A stretch of 64,000 bases of DNA from Astragalus membranaceus. Lineage: Eukaryota > Streptophyta > Magnoliopsida > Fabales > Fabaceae. The notes under the pieces were generated by a model. The model was not told where the DNA came from. It ran no database searches and saw nothing but the letters and a program-made list of their open reading frames with translations. How positions within the stretch are numbered: the stretch's first letter is position 1; the number at the start of each line of letters is the position of its first letter. The stretch lies in the NCBI GenBank assembly GCA_039519185.1, contig CM076851.1, positions 36,191,799-36,255,798 of the forward strand. Direction: 5' to 3'. The position numbers and the translations under genes were made by a program. Shown here piece after piece: positions 46,240 through 58,449 of this stretch.

Positions 46240-46273
46240 TTTGTTCCGTGCGACGCACGGGTCCACGCGCTAG
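46240..46273 (+). mobile_element. Helitron 3' terminus
   Basis: The hairpin CCGTGCGACGCACGG is followed by GTCCACGCGCTAG and then T. A GC-rich stem-loop about 11 bases before a terminal CTAG, with T after it, is the standard plant Helitron 3' end. No helicase gene is near, so the element is non-autonomous or a fragment. Confidence 0.65.
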
Positions 46274-46872
46274 TTAATCAACAAAGTTAGTCAAGTCACT
46301 CATCCATCGACCTCCACCGTAGGCTCCACCATTATAGAAAGTTTTTTTTTACAAAAAAAAGTTATTTTTAGTTAACAATTTTCTGTTCAGGCAATCAATG
46401 TTCTTCAAAGAACATGAAAAGATGCTGGTACCTTCTCTTAATTACCAACCCTTCAACATAAATCAAACATTTAGATTTTATTAAATTTGGACTCAATTAC
46501 AAGTAAAAAATGTCTAAATTTGGATATAAGCAAATATCAATTAATCTATTCACTTCTCTTCTATTTCTCCATACTTTTTCTCTTTTATTCATCACTCTCT
46601 TCTTAGTCTTTCACCCGATGCTCGTTCGCCCACAAGTAGAACATAAGGTATTTGATTCTTTCGTTGGTATTTGATTTAGTCACTCACTTTAGGGGTTCTC
46701 TAGACATAGTTGGACTCGCATAAACCTTCCAATCTCATTCGCCTTCTGCTTATCACTTTTTTCATGAACCCTAATGATATTTCCATTCTCTGTTGCCATA
46801 CGATCCTATCTAAGCTCCAAAAGAAGTTTTTAAAGTCGAGTCCAAGATGACACGCGCGATTCATTTTAAGGT

Positions 46873-47088
46873 TTAGGGCTGCTCTTGCCTAGTTCCTCTC
46901 TCTAAGATGACGAGATTCCAATTTGTAGAGCTCCATGATCCGTTTTTGAAGATCGATTCAATGTCTTTCTTTGAGGCAAGACATAATGAGAAAAGGTTTT
47001 TGTTTAGAATAAAGCCTATTGTGGAAGCATATCTAAAGTTTAGATCTGGTTCCTCAATTGGATTTACGAGTCTCAATGCATGTACCAT
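46873..47088 (-). pseudogene. Possible DUF4283-like fragment of a LINE or gag-type ORF1
   Basis: The minus-strand frame has LFSLCLASKKDIESIFKNGS then WSSTNWNLVILERG, which recalls the 'hole in the ribbon' DUF4283 domain of plant LINE-type proteins. It is short, has no ATG and no neighbouring domain. Weak call. Confidence 0.3.
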
Positions 47089-47415
47089 AGTCTACTTGAA
47101 AGCACATAATGTTATAAGGTTCATCAGTCTATCACTTATAGGCCTTGCGGCGTTACAAAATTTATTCTCTGTATATTTCATCATCTTCCACAATAACACC
47201 TTCCATTTGTTCCTTTGAGTGGTTTGCATATTTTTGTCGATCAACCTTCTACTTTCTCTCACAAAGGAACCACCATTGATTTGGGCAAGGGAAACATAAG
47301 AAAAGACTAGGGGAATCCTTGTCCAACATACTTTGGAGATAACTAGGATAGAATGGATGGGATAGAGGTCAACAAAAATGCGAGGCATTCGACTACTAAG
47401 CCCTAGCAAAGGCAA

Positions 47416-50175
47416 AGTTGGGAGAAAGTTTTTCTTGAGAACATTTCTTCATCTATTCACTAATTTGAGACCCTGTTGTTTTAAAAATCGAATCAAATTA
47501 AATGGGAGGATTCAACAAGTTGAACTATGAATCAACCCTGAATAGGTTTAGTTATTTTGGCGATCAACCCGAGCGATTTAAAGTAGCTGAACCATGACCC
47601 CGTATATGTCTCCCCAGTTCAATGTTTGATTCTATTTTTAAGACAACTCTCGAGACTTCGCATTGTTTTTTTAACGTTTACCGTGAAAAAGGTGAAATTA
47701 AAGAAGAAAATTTAGTGATGGAAAGCGTGAAATCCATCTCTAGCTATTTTTTGGTCTAATTTTTGTCACTAATTTCTTTTTCTAATAGTGATTTATGTGG
47801 TCATTTTAAATCTCTACGGAAAACTATTGAACTATAGGAGTCGTGTTTGATTCTTAAATTGGACTATTTATTTTTTACCAAGAAAAATAATGACGAAATT
47901 CCTCACTAGTTAACCTAAACTGTAATGTATCACTAATTTAATGTTGAGTCAAGATATAGGGAGAAGTTCACCGACACATTGCGCATATGAGATCTTGTGC
48001 TTTGTTTTTACTTGTTCAAGGTTGTATAAGCTCACTGACACATTGTGCATATATATGAGATCTTGTGCGTGCTTTGCAGAAGGGCACGCACGTACTGTCT
48101 CAGTACTACATTCACTCTGATTAAGTAGGGCGCAACGCTTGAAAACAATGAATACAAAGCAAGCTAAGAATACTAGCTCCCCTCTGTTACTTTGAGGGTC
48201 AATAATGGAATTTCACAAACCTGGAAAATCTCCCAAAATCCGGGTGCATGTTTTTTATAAGTCTACTGATCTTTAGCTGTTCAGCATCTTCTTGGGATTC
48301 CACTAGTAGTTAATTATCTGAGAGCTTTAGTCCAAGCCAGTGTGAACATGCGATACATTGTTCAAACTTTTATTTGTTTTTGCTTTTTAAATGGCTGTCC
48401 TTTGTCCAACAGAATTTTTACCCTTTTATACATTATAATTAAATTATATATACTTATTTTTTCATTTTTAAGGATTCCTACTGCTATTCCTATTTTTGCT
48501 TTGGCGAAATATATGCTGGCCTTTTCGTTAATTTTAATCATTTCACTTTCGTTTCACTTCTATGGATCTTTATAAAGAACATTGAAGTGGAAAGAATATA
48601 TGGGCCAGGTCATTTCGTAAACTTGAAGAACATATAATGTACATTTACCCTACCAATTACAGTACCTTGTAAAGTCGCATGAATATTCATCATTTTCCAA
48701 CTTAACCAAATGGGTGTCTTTGTCTCAATGTCTTTCTTGTCTGGGATCATAATAATTGATCAGCTAATCATATTAACTCAGCCTATCATTAGGTAATCTA
48801 CAAATTGAACAAGTAATTGGCTCTAATGACTTCTACTGCACACCCATATGATCATTTTCATAATGATAAGTAATGTCTTTAGTCATTTTATGTCTCAAAT
48901 TACAGCAAGAGAATAAGATCATGGAAGTTGCACACTTTTTTATTCTACATTACTACATACACACTTCTATGGGGGGAAGGTACGTATTAGATGAATATTT
49001 TTTTTTTGACAACGCGTATTAGATGAATATTTATGAAGGATGGATCCAAGTTGACCTAAAATGTCTATATGGTCACTGTCACGCCCTTTCTACCAATAAT
49101 GGGAATAATAATGCTTTTTTTTTCAACGAGAGCATTACTGTTTCGAACGGTATTTTCCAGTGCACGTTATTCTCAACCCTTTCCCATGTGCTATTATTTG
49201 CATAATTATGACTCAAAAGCTTAACTCAAAACTCAATTTATGGTTTATAGTGCGAAGTAACTCTTTCTGTGTAGCCATCAAATTTATGATCAAGTATCAC
49301 GTTGTATTGCCTAATTGATTTTTTTAATGAAATGCAGTAAAATAAGTAGGATGGGGAGACATCAAACATGGTATAGTATTTTTTGTATGCTTCTTTCCCA
49401 TTATCTTTTAAGGTGTTCAAACGTTTTGGGATACGAATTGAGACATCTACATTAGTAATTAGCATATGGAGACATTGGATAATGGTCTCTTCAGATTTCA
49501 ACAAACAGCGTGGGCCATTTATATTTATATGCACTGACAATGAGAAAGTTCGTGAGCCTGATCACATTCTATCATTCACCCATGAGATGTTGTATGAGAT
49601 ATAGCAACCACACACGTTTTTCACACTTACTTTTAAATTATTGTTCGGTTAGTTTTATATCTATATTAGTATTACCATATGGTTTCCCCGCCCGTTATTG
49701 TTTATTTTGTATTTTCAAAGGAAGGTAAACATGTGAATTTATTTTTGGGATATTGATAGAGAATCAGAGATGGTGTCTACTCTCAGGGCGGAGTATTTCA
49801 ATGACATAAGAGAACTGTGGCTTCATCAAAAACAGTAAGGACATTCCTTTTTAAAATATACCTAACTTTATTGGAAATCATTAATGGTTTGGGGGTTGAG
49901 ACTGGTTTTAAAACTGTCAAGAGTTAACATTTTTGCATTTCTAATTCCTTTACCTCTTTATAATTCATTTTAGTTTGGGTCTTGCTCAGTTGATTCCAAG
50001 GTTAACATTTTTGCATTTCTATTTGTTTTTTTGATTTAGGACCATTGCTGGCTACCCACGGAGTGTCCCAACGCTTTCAACGAAGGATTAATCTCCGCTC
50101 GCTACTTGCGGCAAGGATTTCGCTGGCCAACACGCCTTTTTAACGTGGGCGGGAATCAAACCTGTTTATAACTTA
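47416..50175. other. Intergenic; nothing recognised
   Basis: Short frames at 48342, 49023, 49238-49604 show no motif, and there is no sign of conserved exon structure. A GC-richer stretch at 50040-50160 lies just left of the Mutator-like insertion and is not identified. Confidence 0.4.
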
Positions 50176-50584
50176 TTATATTTTGGGTCTTTTTTTTATA
50201 CCCCCACCACATCACAATATACCCCCATCAAATATGAAAATCCCAAAATACCTCCCATAATTTTGACTCAATCGAATTTACCTTATAAATAGGTAAATCC
50301 GATTTGAGAATAATCAAATGCGGATTTACCTAGATCCGATTAAATTTAAAAAACCGCATCAGATTTACTGATAGAAGGGTAAATCCGCTTTTGAATTTAA
50401 CAAAGCGGATGTACCCCACAACAAGTAGATCCGCTTTGTCTCTTTATCAAGTCGGATCTACCTGTTGTGGGGGTACATCCGTTTTGTTAAATTCAAAAGC
50501 GGATTTACCCTTTACCAGGGTAAATCCGACTAGTAAAAAAAAATTAAAACATTTAATTTGTTTTTTTTACACATTTAATTTGTT

Positions 50585-50586
<2 letters not shown>

Positions 50587-50623
<37 letters not shown>
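50587..50623. repeat. AT microsatellite
   Basis: About 18 AT units, inside the Mutator-like element beyond the end of its gene. Confidence 0.9.
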
Positions 50624-50624
<1 letters not shown>

Positions 50625-50670
50625 ATAAATAATTACAAAAATGTGGGTACAATAATAAATACAAGAAATG

Positions 50671-53315
50671 TCAATCTAAATCGTCGGAATCTTGGGCTAA
50701 GTCTACAATGGTGGGCGCATCAGTGGGAGAGAGACGGGGCATCTTCAAAGCGGTAGACTGCCAAAGGGCAAAACGACCGGTATAAGGATCCCACCATGAA
50801 GTAGATTCCTCTGATCGGTTATGAGACCACATCAAAGCAACTGGAGGCAATGGACAGACAGGCGAAATCGAAATATGCATCCAATGGATATCCCCGATGT
50901 TCAGAATAGATATGATTTTATACTTAGAAGAAGAATAACTACCTCTCAAAGGAAGATAAGTAAAATTCATGTCCAAAGACAATTGAACTAGGGACACATT
51001 ATACTTAGTAGCTATAAAGTACCCTATCTCATGCAAACTCAACCACTTCTCCTCCTTCTGAAAACCGGGGTATTCAATGGATAACGCTTTTCTAAGCACT
51101 GCAAGTCTGTCCTTTCCAAACATGTAAGTATATAGTTGCTCCCTCTCCTTTGTTTCTTTGATTAAATCTTTCCTACTTATAGGCCAACTATCCTCACCAA
51201 GATTGAGACCAACCGCTACTGCTCGGAACCCACAATTACCATCCCTTTCAACATCAATAATTTTTTCTGCATAAGAGTGCACGTGATGAGGAACCAACGG
51301 TAAATTGAATTTAGTCTCACCCTGATGTGTTAATTTTTTAGAAACACTCTGAGATAGCTTTGAAGACCCCTGTGATGATTTTATACAAGAAGGCCGCTGT
51401 GATGAATCTTTACAAGAAGTCCCAAATTCTTGAGTCAGTTTCATCTTCTCATCCACATGCGTCCACCCAGAAGGATCACGCTTGACATCATATAATTTCT
51501 GCTTGTTCTTCTTTGGTGCACCTTTTGTTTTAACTTTAAATGGTGGTGCAACCATTGAAGAAGTGGTCGGGAATGCAAGCTCATTAAGTTGTTTCTTGAA
51601 GACAAATCTCTCCTCAGGAGTCATACGATTATATCTCGCCCAAATCATCTCCATTTGGTAAGAAATATCACAGTCAGCAGATTTTTCTTGGGAGAATTTA
51701 TCATCTATAGAATCCAAACTCAAGTTTTTTCAATGGTCGTCTACAACATCCAACGAAATAGGAGTACCGGAGACATGGTACACACCTAGCTCACAAGCAC
51801 GAGGAAGAAGATGTGTATTTCTAATAATGCACCCCAGCGGGCTTTGTCATATCCAACCCCAGATGTCGATTTTGAAAACTCTTTAACAATATAATCCAAA
51901 GCATTTAAAGACACAACACCGCGAAGCTTTTTAAACAAATGAGTATTGGAAGCCACTTCAATATGGTTTATGCTTCTTTGAAAAGACCCGATGACTTTAT
52001 CAATTTGAAGAGTAAGCACCCCATGCATAGATTTAAGAGACTTAGACAAGTCACCTCCAGAAGTCCTCAAATGTCTCTTCAAAGTCTAATGAGCTGACCC
52101 GACTCTTAAATAATAACAATAAACACGTGTCAAAAAAAATTAAACTACGATAAAAATACTAAACACGTGTCAAAAAATTTAAACTATGATAAAAATACTA
52201 AACACGTGTCAAAGTACCTATTGGTGGTCTGATTCCCGAAGTGTGGGATCTGGTTTGTCCATGCCAAGATAAATCTTTCCTTATGCTTTGTCAACCATGT
52301 GTCATGCACATACTTAATAAGAGCGGGAAAATCAACGCAGGAGTCCTCAAAAATCTTCAAGTGAGCTGAGTACTCTGACTCGTCAAGTGAATCAATAATG
52401 TTATGCCAAAGAGAGAGGACGTCATTTTGCCTATCCACGTGCACCAACTCTTTAATCACCACTTTCACATTTTTAGTCACGTGCCAAGAACATAACAAAT
52501 TTGTAGTCGAAGGAAAGACATCAAGAATACCGGACATAAGACCAAGATCTCTGTCAGTCAAGAATACCTGAGGCTGAAGCCCGTGAAAATCAAATAATTA
52601 TTTTAGTTGCTGCAATGCCCAAGTAAAATGAATTCCAAGCTCGTGTAATATAGGAAAAAGCAACAGAGAAAGTTAAATCCGTTGAAGTGACTCCTACAAT
52701 CTCCAATAGAGGTAGATTGTATTTGTTGGTCTTGTAGGTGGTGTCAAGAATAAGAACCTTTGGAAATAACTGGAATAACTTAATAGAAGTTGGATGCGCC
52801 CACATGATGTCACTAACCACATTGGAACCCTCAACTTTTTTGCTCCAACATAAATAATTTTGCGAGTCAATCAATCTCAAAAGCTCCTGAATGTCCGTTC
52901 TAGGACCCCTCTTAGAAGATCTATAGGCGTAACGCTGCCTATATATTTGAGGAAGGGAAGTGACATTGTCCGGATAATGGTTCTTCAGAGCAGTAAGACA
53001 ATCTTTTGGGGCAACATTCAGATCAGTGTGCTTATTAACAATAGCTTTCTGCGGCTTAGTTAAACGACCAAAAGCTGTCGACCCGACCGAGGTAGTAAGC
53101 AACTCATGTGTGTGAAGACCACACCTAACATTCACACGCCAACCCCCATGACGTATTGTACAAGTAGCTCTCAATGTAAACAGACAACTTCTTTTCTTAG
53201 ACCCGAAAACTCTAGAATCATTAGACCACTTCCCTTGCTTCCCGCAACCAAAAATAATCTTATCTCTAGAACCCCTTTTAACTCCAGCTCTGTCAGATCT
53301 TACAATGATAACCAC
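50671..53315 (-). pseudogene. MULE transposase with C-terminal OTU cysteine protease domain, broken
   Basis: 53315-52590 has a FAR1-like N-terminal DNA-binding region and the first catalytic block (LFPKVLILDTTYKTNKYNLP). A frameshift and a stop fall at 52650-52590. The next block, FLTDRDLGLMSGILDVFP, and CSWHVTKNV follow (52561-52450). 52184-52082 holds either an intron or an insertion with CACGTGTCAAA repeats. The frame goes on with LKRHLRTSGGDLSKSLKSMH and LFKKLRGVVS, with another frameshift near 51800. 51723-50671 encodes an OTU domain with DGNCGFRAVAVGLN (Asp/Cys nucleophile block) and IHWMHI (catalytic His). Transposase-OTU fusions are known in plant Mutator-like elements. OTU proteases remove ubiquitin. 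The OTU part alone is open over 350 codons, although it starts without ATG. Confidence 0.85.
52105..52215. repeat. Short tandem repeat containing CACGTG
   Basis: Three copies of TAAACACGTGTCAAA with an intervening AAACTACGATAAAAATAC unit, lying in the gap of the transposase reading frame. Confidence 0.8.
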
Positions 53316-54026
53316 AACTCCAATACGCCTCCCAACCGCGTTAGCCCACTTTTCTACATCCTCGCGTGTAGAAAATATCTACAAAATAGAAAAAATAGAT
53401 AAATGTTGCGTACTTAAATAATTAAATATATACCGAACTTTGATTAAGAAAATTAGTTTGAAAAATATACCCTCTCCGTCCAGAATGCCTCTGTAGTGTC
53501 TACCACGAAAGGAGCAACCTGCGACTCTGTATGCGGGTCAATATCTGTTTCAAAATAGAACAACAGTTATATAGAAATTAATTTCAAAAAAAAAACAAAT
53601 CGGATTTACGTGCCTCAAACCTAAATCCGCTTTGTATTTTTCAAAATCGGCTATACCCCATCCAGGTAAATCCGATTCATTAAAAGATATAAGCGGATTT
53701 ACGTAAATCTGATTGCGCATCGGATTTAGCTAAATCCAATTAATTAAAATTTCGCTTTCAATACTGAATTAAATGGTCAAATCGGATTTATCTGTCAGTT
53801 TGATACATCCGATTTGACTTATACGTGTGTATTTATTACGTATTTAAAGCTAATCGGATTTACCTTGCATTTAGGTAAATCCGATTACCAAATAAAGTGG
53901 TCCCCCCAGAGAATCTTCCAAAAGTCAATTTTTGTTATTTATGTCAGGGGTATTTTCGGGATTACGATATTGTGTGGGGGTAGAAGGGAGTTGATGGGAG
54001 TACAAAAAAAAAGGCCCTTATATTTT

Positions 54027-54216
54027 GGGTCATGCTGGCTTTTCAAAATAGTTTTGTTATTTGTACCATATATCGGTGCTCTAAATAATATTACAATATT
54101 CTTTCCACTCTTTTCACACACAAGAGATACAATATAGTGTTTCTCGTGAAATTCACCCCTATTCAAATAGTGCACTTTTGCAATACCAATGAGTTATAGA
54201 GATTATACCCACCTCA
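54027..54216. other. Sequence between the Mutator-like element and the LINE frame
   Basis: Nothing recognised. It could be part of the LINE upstream of RT. Confidence 0.3.
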
Positions 54217-55405
54217 ATGTATTTTTCTCACACTCGGGCTTTATTCACCACTGTTTTTTCTTCTCACTTCAACTCTAAGTTGGAGTGTCCTGTTTCTTTT
54301 GATGATGTTAAGCAGGCTGTTTTTGATCTAGGAGCTCTCAAAGCTCCAGGACCTGATGGGCTGAATGGTCTCTTTTTTCAAAAGAATTGGGAGACTATTA
54401 AAGATGATGTCTTCAAGTCTATCAACCAATTCTTTTCTGAAGGAATTTTAGGTAAGGATGTAAATTTCACAAATGTTGCTCTTATTCCTAAAGTTCCTCA
54501 CCCTGAATCAGTCTCTCAACTTAGGCCTATTAGTTGCTGTACCTTCATTTATAAAGTTATTGCTAAGATTTATGTTGCAAGGCTTAAACCTTTCCTTTCT
54601 GCAATTATTTCCCCACAACAAAGTGCCTTTGTTGGTGGTAGAATGATTCAGGATAATTTGGTCATTGCTCATGAAGCTTTTCATTTCCTCAAAAAGAAAA
54701 ATGGGAATAGAGGGAAAGGTATTGCTATTAAATTAGACATGAACAAAGCCTATGATAGAGTCAATTGGGAGTTTCTTAGAAAAGTCCTTTTAGCCTATGG
54801 TTTCTCTGTTTCTTGGGTGAATTCTGTGTTAGTTCTGGTCTCTTCAGTTTCCTATTCTTATCAAGTTAATGGTTTCTCTTCCAATAGAGTGTTTCCTAAA
54901 AGAGGTCTGAGGCAAGGAGACCCACTGTCTCCTTACTTATTTATTTTAGTTTTTGATGTTTTGTCTAGGATGATTACTAATGCCTGCAATTCTAGTGATC
55001 TACATGGTATTAAGTTAGCAAGTTCTGCTCCTAGTCTTTCTCATCTATTTTTTGCTGATGATGCTATCTTATTCACTAAAGATTCTCAAGAGGATATTTA
55101 TCAAGTAATAAATATTCTAAATTCTTTTACAAAAGCTTCTGGGCAAAAAATTAATCTAAGTAAGTCTGGGATAATTTGTGGAAGTAAGGTCAGTTATGAT
55201 ACTAAGATGACTATTGCTAGAATTGCTAATATTCCTTTGTGGGAGCATCCTGGGATGTATCTTGGTATACCAGCTGAGTGGGGAGGTTATAAGGTTCAAG
55301 GGCTGGCTTGGATTAAAGATAGAGTTACTACTAAAATGGAGGGGTGGAAAGGAAGTCTGCTTAATCAAGCTGGGAAGGAAGTGTTGATTAAAGCTGTGAT
55401 TCAGG
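54217..55405 (+). pseudogene. LINE reverse transcriptase, 3' part cut off by the second CACTA element
   Basis: One open frame holds KAPGPDGLNGLFFQKNW, RPISCCTFIYKVIAKI, QQSAFVGGRMIQDNLV, KLDMNKAYDRVNWEFL, RQGDPLSPYLFIL and the catalytic FADDAILF, ending KEVLIKAVIQA at the CACTA junction (55406). The frame runs on for 65 codons into CACTA terminal repeats to 55602, which is not LINE sequence. No stop within the RT part, so it was probably young when disrupted. The 5' endonuclease region is missing or unrecognisable upstream. Confidence 0.9.
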
Positions 55406-55424
55406 CACTACAAGAAAGCTGGAC

Positions 55425-55790
55425 TTTGCGGCGGGCTAAATCCGCCGCAAAATCCCAATTTGCGGCGGATATTTGGACTTTGCGGCGGAAGTTTTTCGCC
55501 GGTAGCCAGCTCGAAGCAAACGCGTTGCGGCAGATTATCCGCCGCAAGTTTACGGCGGATTTAGTGGCGCCGCAAAATCCACCGCAAATTTGCGGCGGAT
55601 AATCCGCCGGAAAAGGGGACAAATTTTTGACGCAATATATCCGCCGGAAAGTACCCAATATCCCCCGCAAAGTACCCGTTATCCGCCGCAAATCACCCGT
55701 TTTATTTAAAAAAAAATGAATATAATTTTTTTAAAAAAAACGTTTTATTTAAAATTCCGCCGCAAACGACACAAATCCGCCGCAAAGTAC
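55425..55790. repeat. Subterminal repeats at the left end of the second CACTA element
   Basis: Many copies of TTTGCGGCGGA and TCCGCCGCAAA in both orientations, next to the TIR. Confidence 0.85.
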
Positions 55791-56044
55791 CATTTTTTTT
55801 AAAAAAAAATTATTATTATTTTTAAAAAATAAATTTTATTTTTTAAAAAAATCGTTTTAATTAAAAATATATATTATTTTATTAATTTTTTTAATTATTG
55901 ATAAAAAAATAAAATCCAATAACTAATTAATTTTTAATTTAAAAAAATAAAAATTGGGAAAAGCAGTAAAAATATCCATACAATTAATAAAATATCCAGA
56001 CAATTAATAAAATATCCAGACAAATAAATAAAATAATCTAAAGC
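55769..56044. repeat. Direct repeat, first copy (AT-rich 3' region of Transposase_24)
   Basis: About 275 bp from ACACAAATCCGCCGCAAAG to AATAATCTAAAGC. The same sequence recurs at 63102-63396 in the same orientation, with small indels in the homopolymer runs. Confidence 0.85.
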
Positions 56045-57050
56045 TACTGGGGTGCCTGCCGGTCAATGTCATCAACATTATTATAATATGTATCATCTTG
56101 AAGTAAAGCACTGAGCGATGACATTTGGACATTAAGATCAATGTCCAGCGGGGGTGACCGCTGCTGGGGGTACTGCTGGTTTGGCTGGATCAGGGGTGAC
56201 TGATGTTGGGGCTGCTGGTATGGCTGGCGGGGTGACTGATGTTGCTGCTGGTATGGCTGGAATGGCGGCGCATACTGCGGTGTATACTGCGGGGGATATT
56301 TGGGATGCATACGGCGGGGGATACTGGGGTGCATACTGCTGCTGGTAGTAATGCTGCTGTGGCAGCGGCGGGTAGGATGCTGATGAGGATGGCCTCGAGT
56401 GCTGAGACACCATCTGATCCTGCAAGAACTTAAAGCGCTCCTCCATGTGCTCCTCAGCTACCCTAGCCTGCTCCCGAATCGCCTGAATTTCCCGATCACT
56501 TCGATCCCGAATCGCCTGAATTTCCCGATCGCTTTGCTGCTGCCGTTCGACAATCTAACGCTGAGCCTCGCTCAGTTGCTGCGTCAATTGCCTAACCTCA
56601 TTCAACTCACCAGCATTGGGAACATAATTGCGACCAGTTGAGGATCCAGAATGTGAATCTGATAGACTCGGAATAATGCTTGTTCGAAAAGCAGCCGGTC
56701 CAATACCACCTGATCCTACCTGACGATTAGTCTTTTGGGGACCAACTGCTCTCTCCCAAACATCACGAGCTACTCTAGCCTCCTCCACTGGATCGACAGC
56801 TGCCCCACTGCCCTGTTGTGACTGATGGTACTCAGCCATCCCACCCTCGAAGCTCTCCTGAAAAAATAACCCAACAAATAAATAACTAATTATTAATATA
56901 AATAATAAACATTAATTAATATATATAATTGTAAAAGTAGTTTTACCTGAATACGCCTCGCCCGATCTGTAACGTACTCATCAGTCTCCTCCACCATATG
57001 TATGTGGCAATGCAACTCAGGCAAAGTGATTGGCCTTTGTTCCCTCTCCA

Positions 57051-57096
<46 letters not shown>

Positions 57097-57830
57097 AATA
57101 TATATATATTATTAATTAAATACACATATTGAAAATGACTAGTTAATTATTATAAATAATTAATTAATTAATCAAGTAATAAATTAAGTAATAAATTTAC
57201 CAAACGTATGTAATGCGTTGCAGTATTAACACTCCCCCCCGTGTGTGTGCAGCCACCTTTTTCAGAAGCACGGTTCTTCTTGGCTTTCTCACAATAATTC
57301 CTAAATCCTTCATCTTTCTCCCAATACTCATTAAACTCAGCCCAAGTTGAGTCTCCCATATAAGATGGCTTCGTACCCGTATTGCGCGCCCTCCGCATCA
57401 ATTCAGAATAGCGATGAGAACATCTCTTATGGAACACTCTCTCAACTGCGGCTTGCTCCCCTGGATACCATGTACATTTTTCCTATTTAAGAAATTTACA
57501 ATAATGTTGTTAATTATAAGGCAATAATTAATTAATTAATCAAGTCAATATAAAAGATAATACACCAAATTAATTATTTCGTAGAATCGAATTAACTTAC
57601 CAAAAATGATCTTAACATCTTCTTATTTGCATCCTTATCTTTTCTAACTTCCGTCCAGTTCTTCCAGCTCTTGGTAAAATTCTCCTTGATTGTTTTTGTG
57701 ATGGCGGTAGCTGAAGCCTTCGAAGGAATAAAACTGCATTAAAAAAAGATGAATTTTGTTACACCAAATATAAGTTATATATATAAATGGCAACAAAAAT
57801 ATAAATTAATAAATAATAATATAGATATAT

Positions 57831-57870
<40 letters not shown>

Positions 57871-58215
57871 TTACGAATCGCCAACAATCTGCAATATGAT
57901 ACGCCCATCAGGTGTAACCCTAATCACCTCAGTCCCATCAATGAATGTGCGTACCCCATCCGCATCAACATGTGTCGGGGATAAGCCCTCAGTACCAACA
58001 GGAATCGATGGGCCCCCTGCAGTACTAGTACTAGCACCATCCTCAGACACAGGTGGTGGAAAATATCCGCCAGTAGTAACAACAACACGCGTAGGCTGAA
58101 CACGGCGCCCTAGGCGAGTAGATGTCTTCCGCCTGCTAGTGCTGGCGGCATCGGGAGGTGGAGGAGGAACATATGCGCCGTCATGATCGGATCCCGAGTC
58201 ATCATGAGATGCCAT
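56044..58215 (-). pseudogene. Transposase_24 (Ptta/En/Spm, TNPA-like) gene of the second CACTA element, broken
   Basis: My exons are 58215-57875, 57733-57601, 57482-57201, 57051-56947 and 56857-56044, with GT-AG borders and matching phases. The N-terminus has MASHDDSGSD and Pro/Ser/Thr-rich sequence. The middle holds the Transposase_24-type region (WKNWTEVRKDANKKMLRSF; ELMRRARNTGTKPSYMGDS; TWAEFNEYW). The end is Gln/Arg-rich helical (AIRDRSDREIQAIREQ) then a Pro/Gln/Tyr-rich tail (QYPPPYAS). A TAG at 56555-56557 interrupts exon 5, and a frameshift near 56330 separates the last about 95 codons. The TNPA-type partner normally binds subterminal repeats and aids transposition. Confidence 0.8.
57053..57091. 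repeat. AT microsatellite in intron 3 of Transposase_24
   Basis: About 19 TA units directly at the intron 3' side. A similar run of 57837-57867 lies in intron 1. Confidence 0.9.
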
Positions 58216-58299
58216 ATCTGTATAGATCTAGCTAAACATATACATTTAAACAAAACAAACATATACTAAACAAGGTTAACATATATAAACATATAGAAA

Positions 58300-58449
58300 A
58301 CTCATGCATTAAAATAAATAATTTGAATCCCATTCATTCTCAAACAAATAACATCCTTCATTAAAAATAACATCTTCATTAAAAATAGAATTGTTGAAAC
58401 ATAAATTACATTCATTCTAATTTGAATCCCATTCATTCTAATTTGAATC
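58300..58449. repeat. Short repeats after the TNP2 stop
   Basis: Three copies of AATTTGAATCCCATTCATTC-like sequence between the TNP2 and Transposase_24 genes. Confidence 0.7.

Larger units (their letters stand above)
50185..54017 (-). mobile_element. Mutator-like element with transposase-OTU gene
   Basis: 3,833 bp. The left end starts GGGTCTTTTTTTTATACCCC and the right end, inverted, GGGCCTTTTTTTTTGTACTC. A perfect 9-bp TSD TTATATTTT flanks it (50176-50184, 54018-54026). TIRs are long but diverged. Subterminal parts are full of AAATCCGATT/AATCGGATTT motifs in both orientations. The coding strand is minus. Confidence 0.88.

Noticed and set aside
46873..47415. Functional gene with conserved protein
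   Set aside because: Only a weak DUF4283-like piece without start codon; kept as a low-confidence fragment.
50391..50756. Plus-strand ORF with an Ile/Tyr repeat
   Set aside because: The repeat is the AT microsatellite, and the rest is antisense to the OTU region.
55156..55368. Minus-strand ORF inside the LINE
   Set aside because: Shadow of the RT frame on the opposite strand.
56154..56433. Gly/Ala-rich plus-strand proteins
   Set aside because: They are antisense readings of the Pro/Gln-rich tail of the minus-strand Transposase_24 gene.
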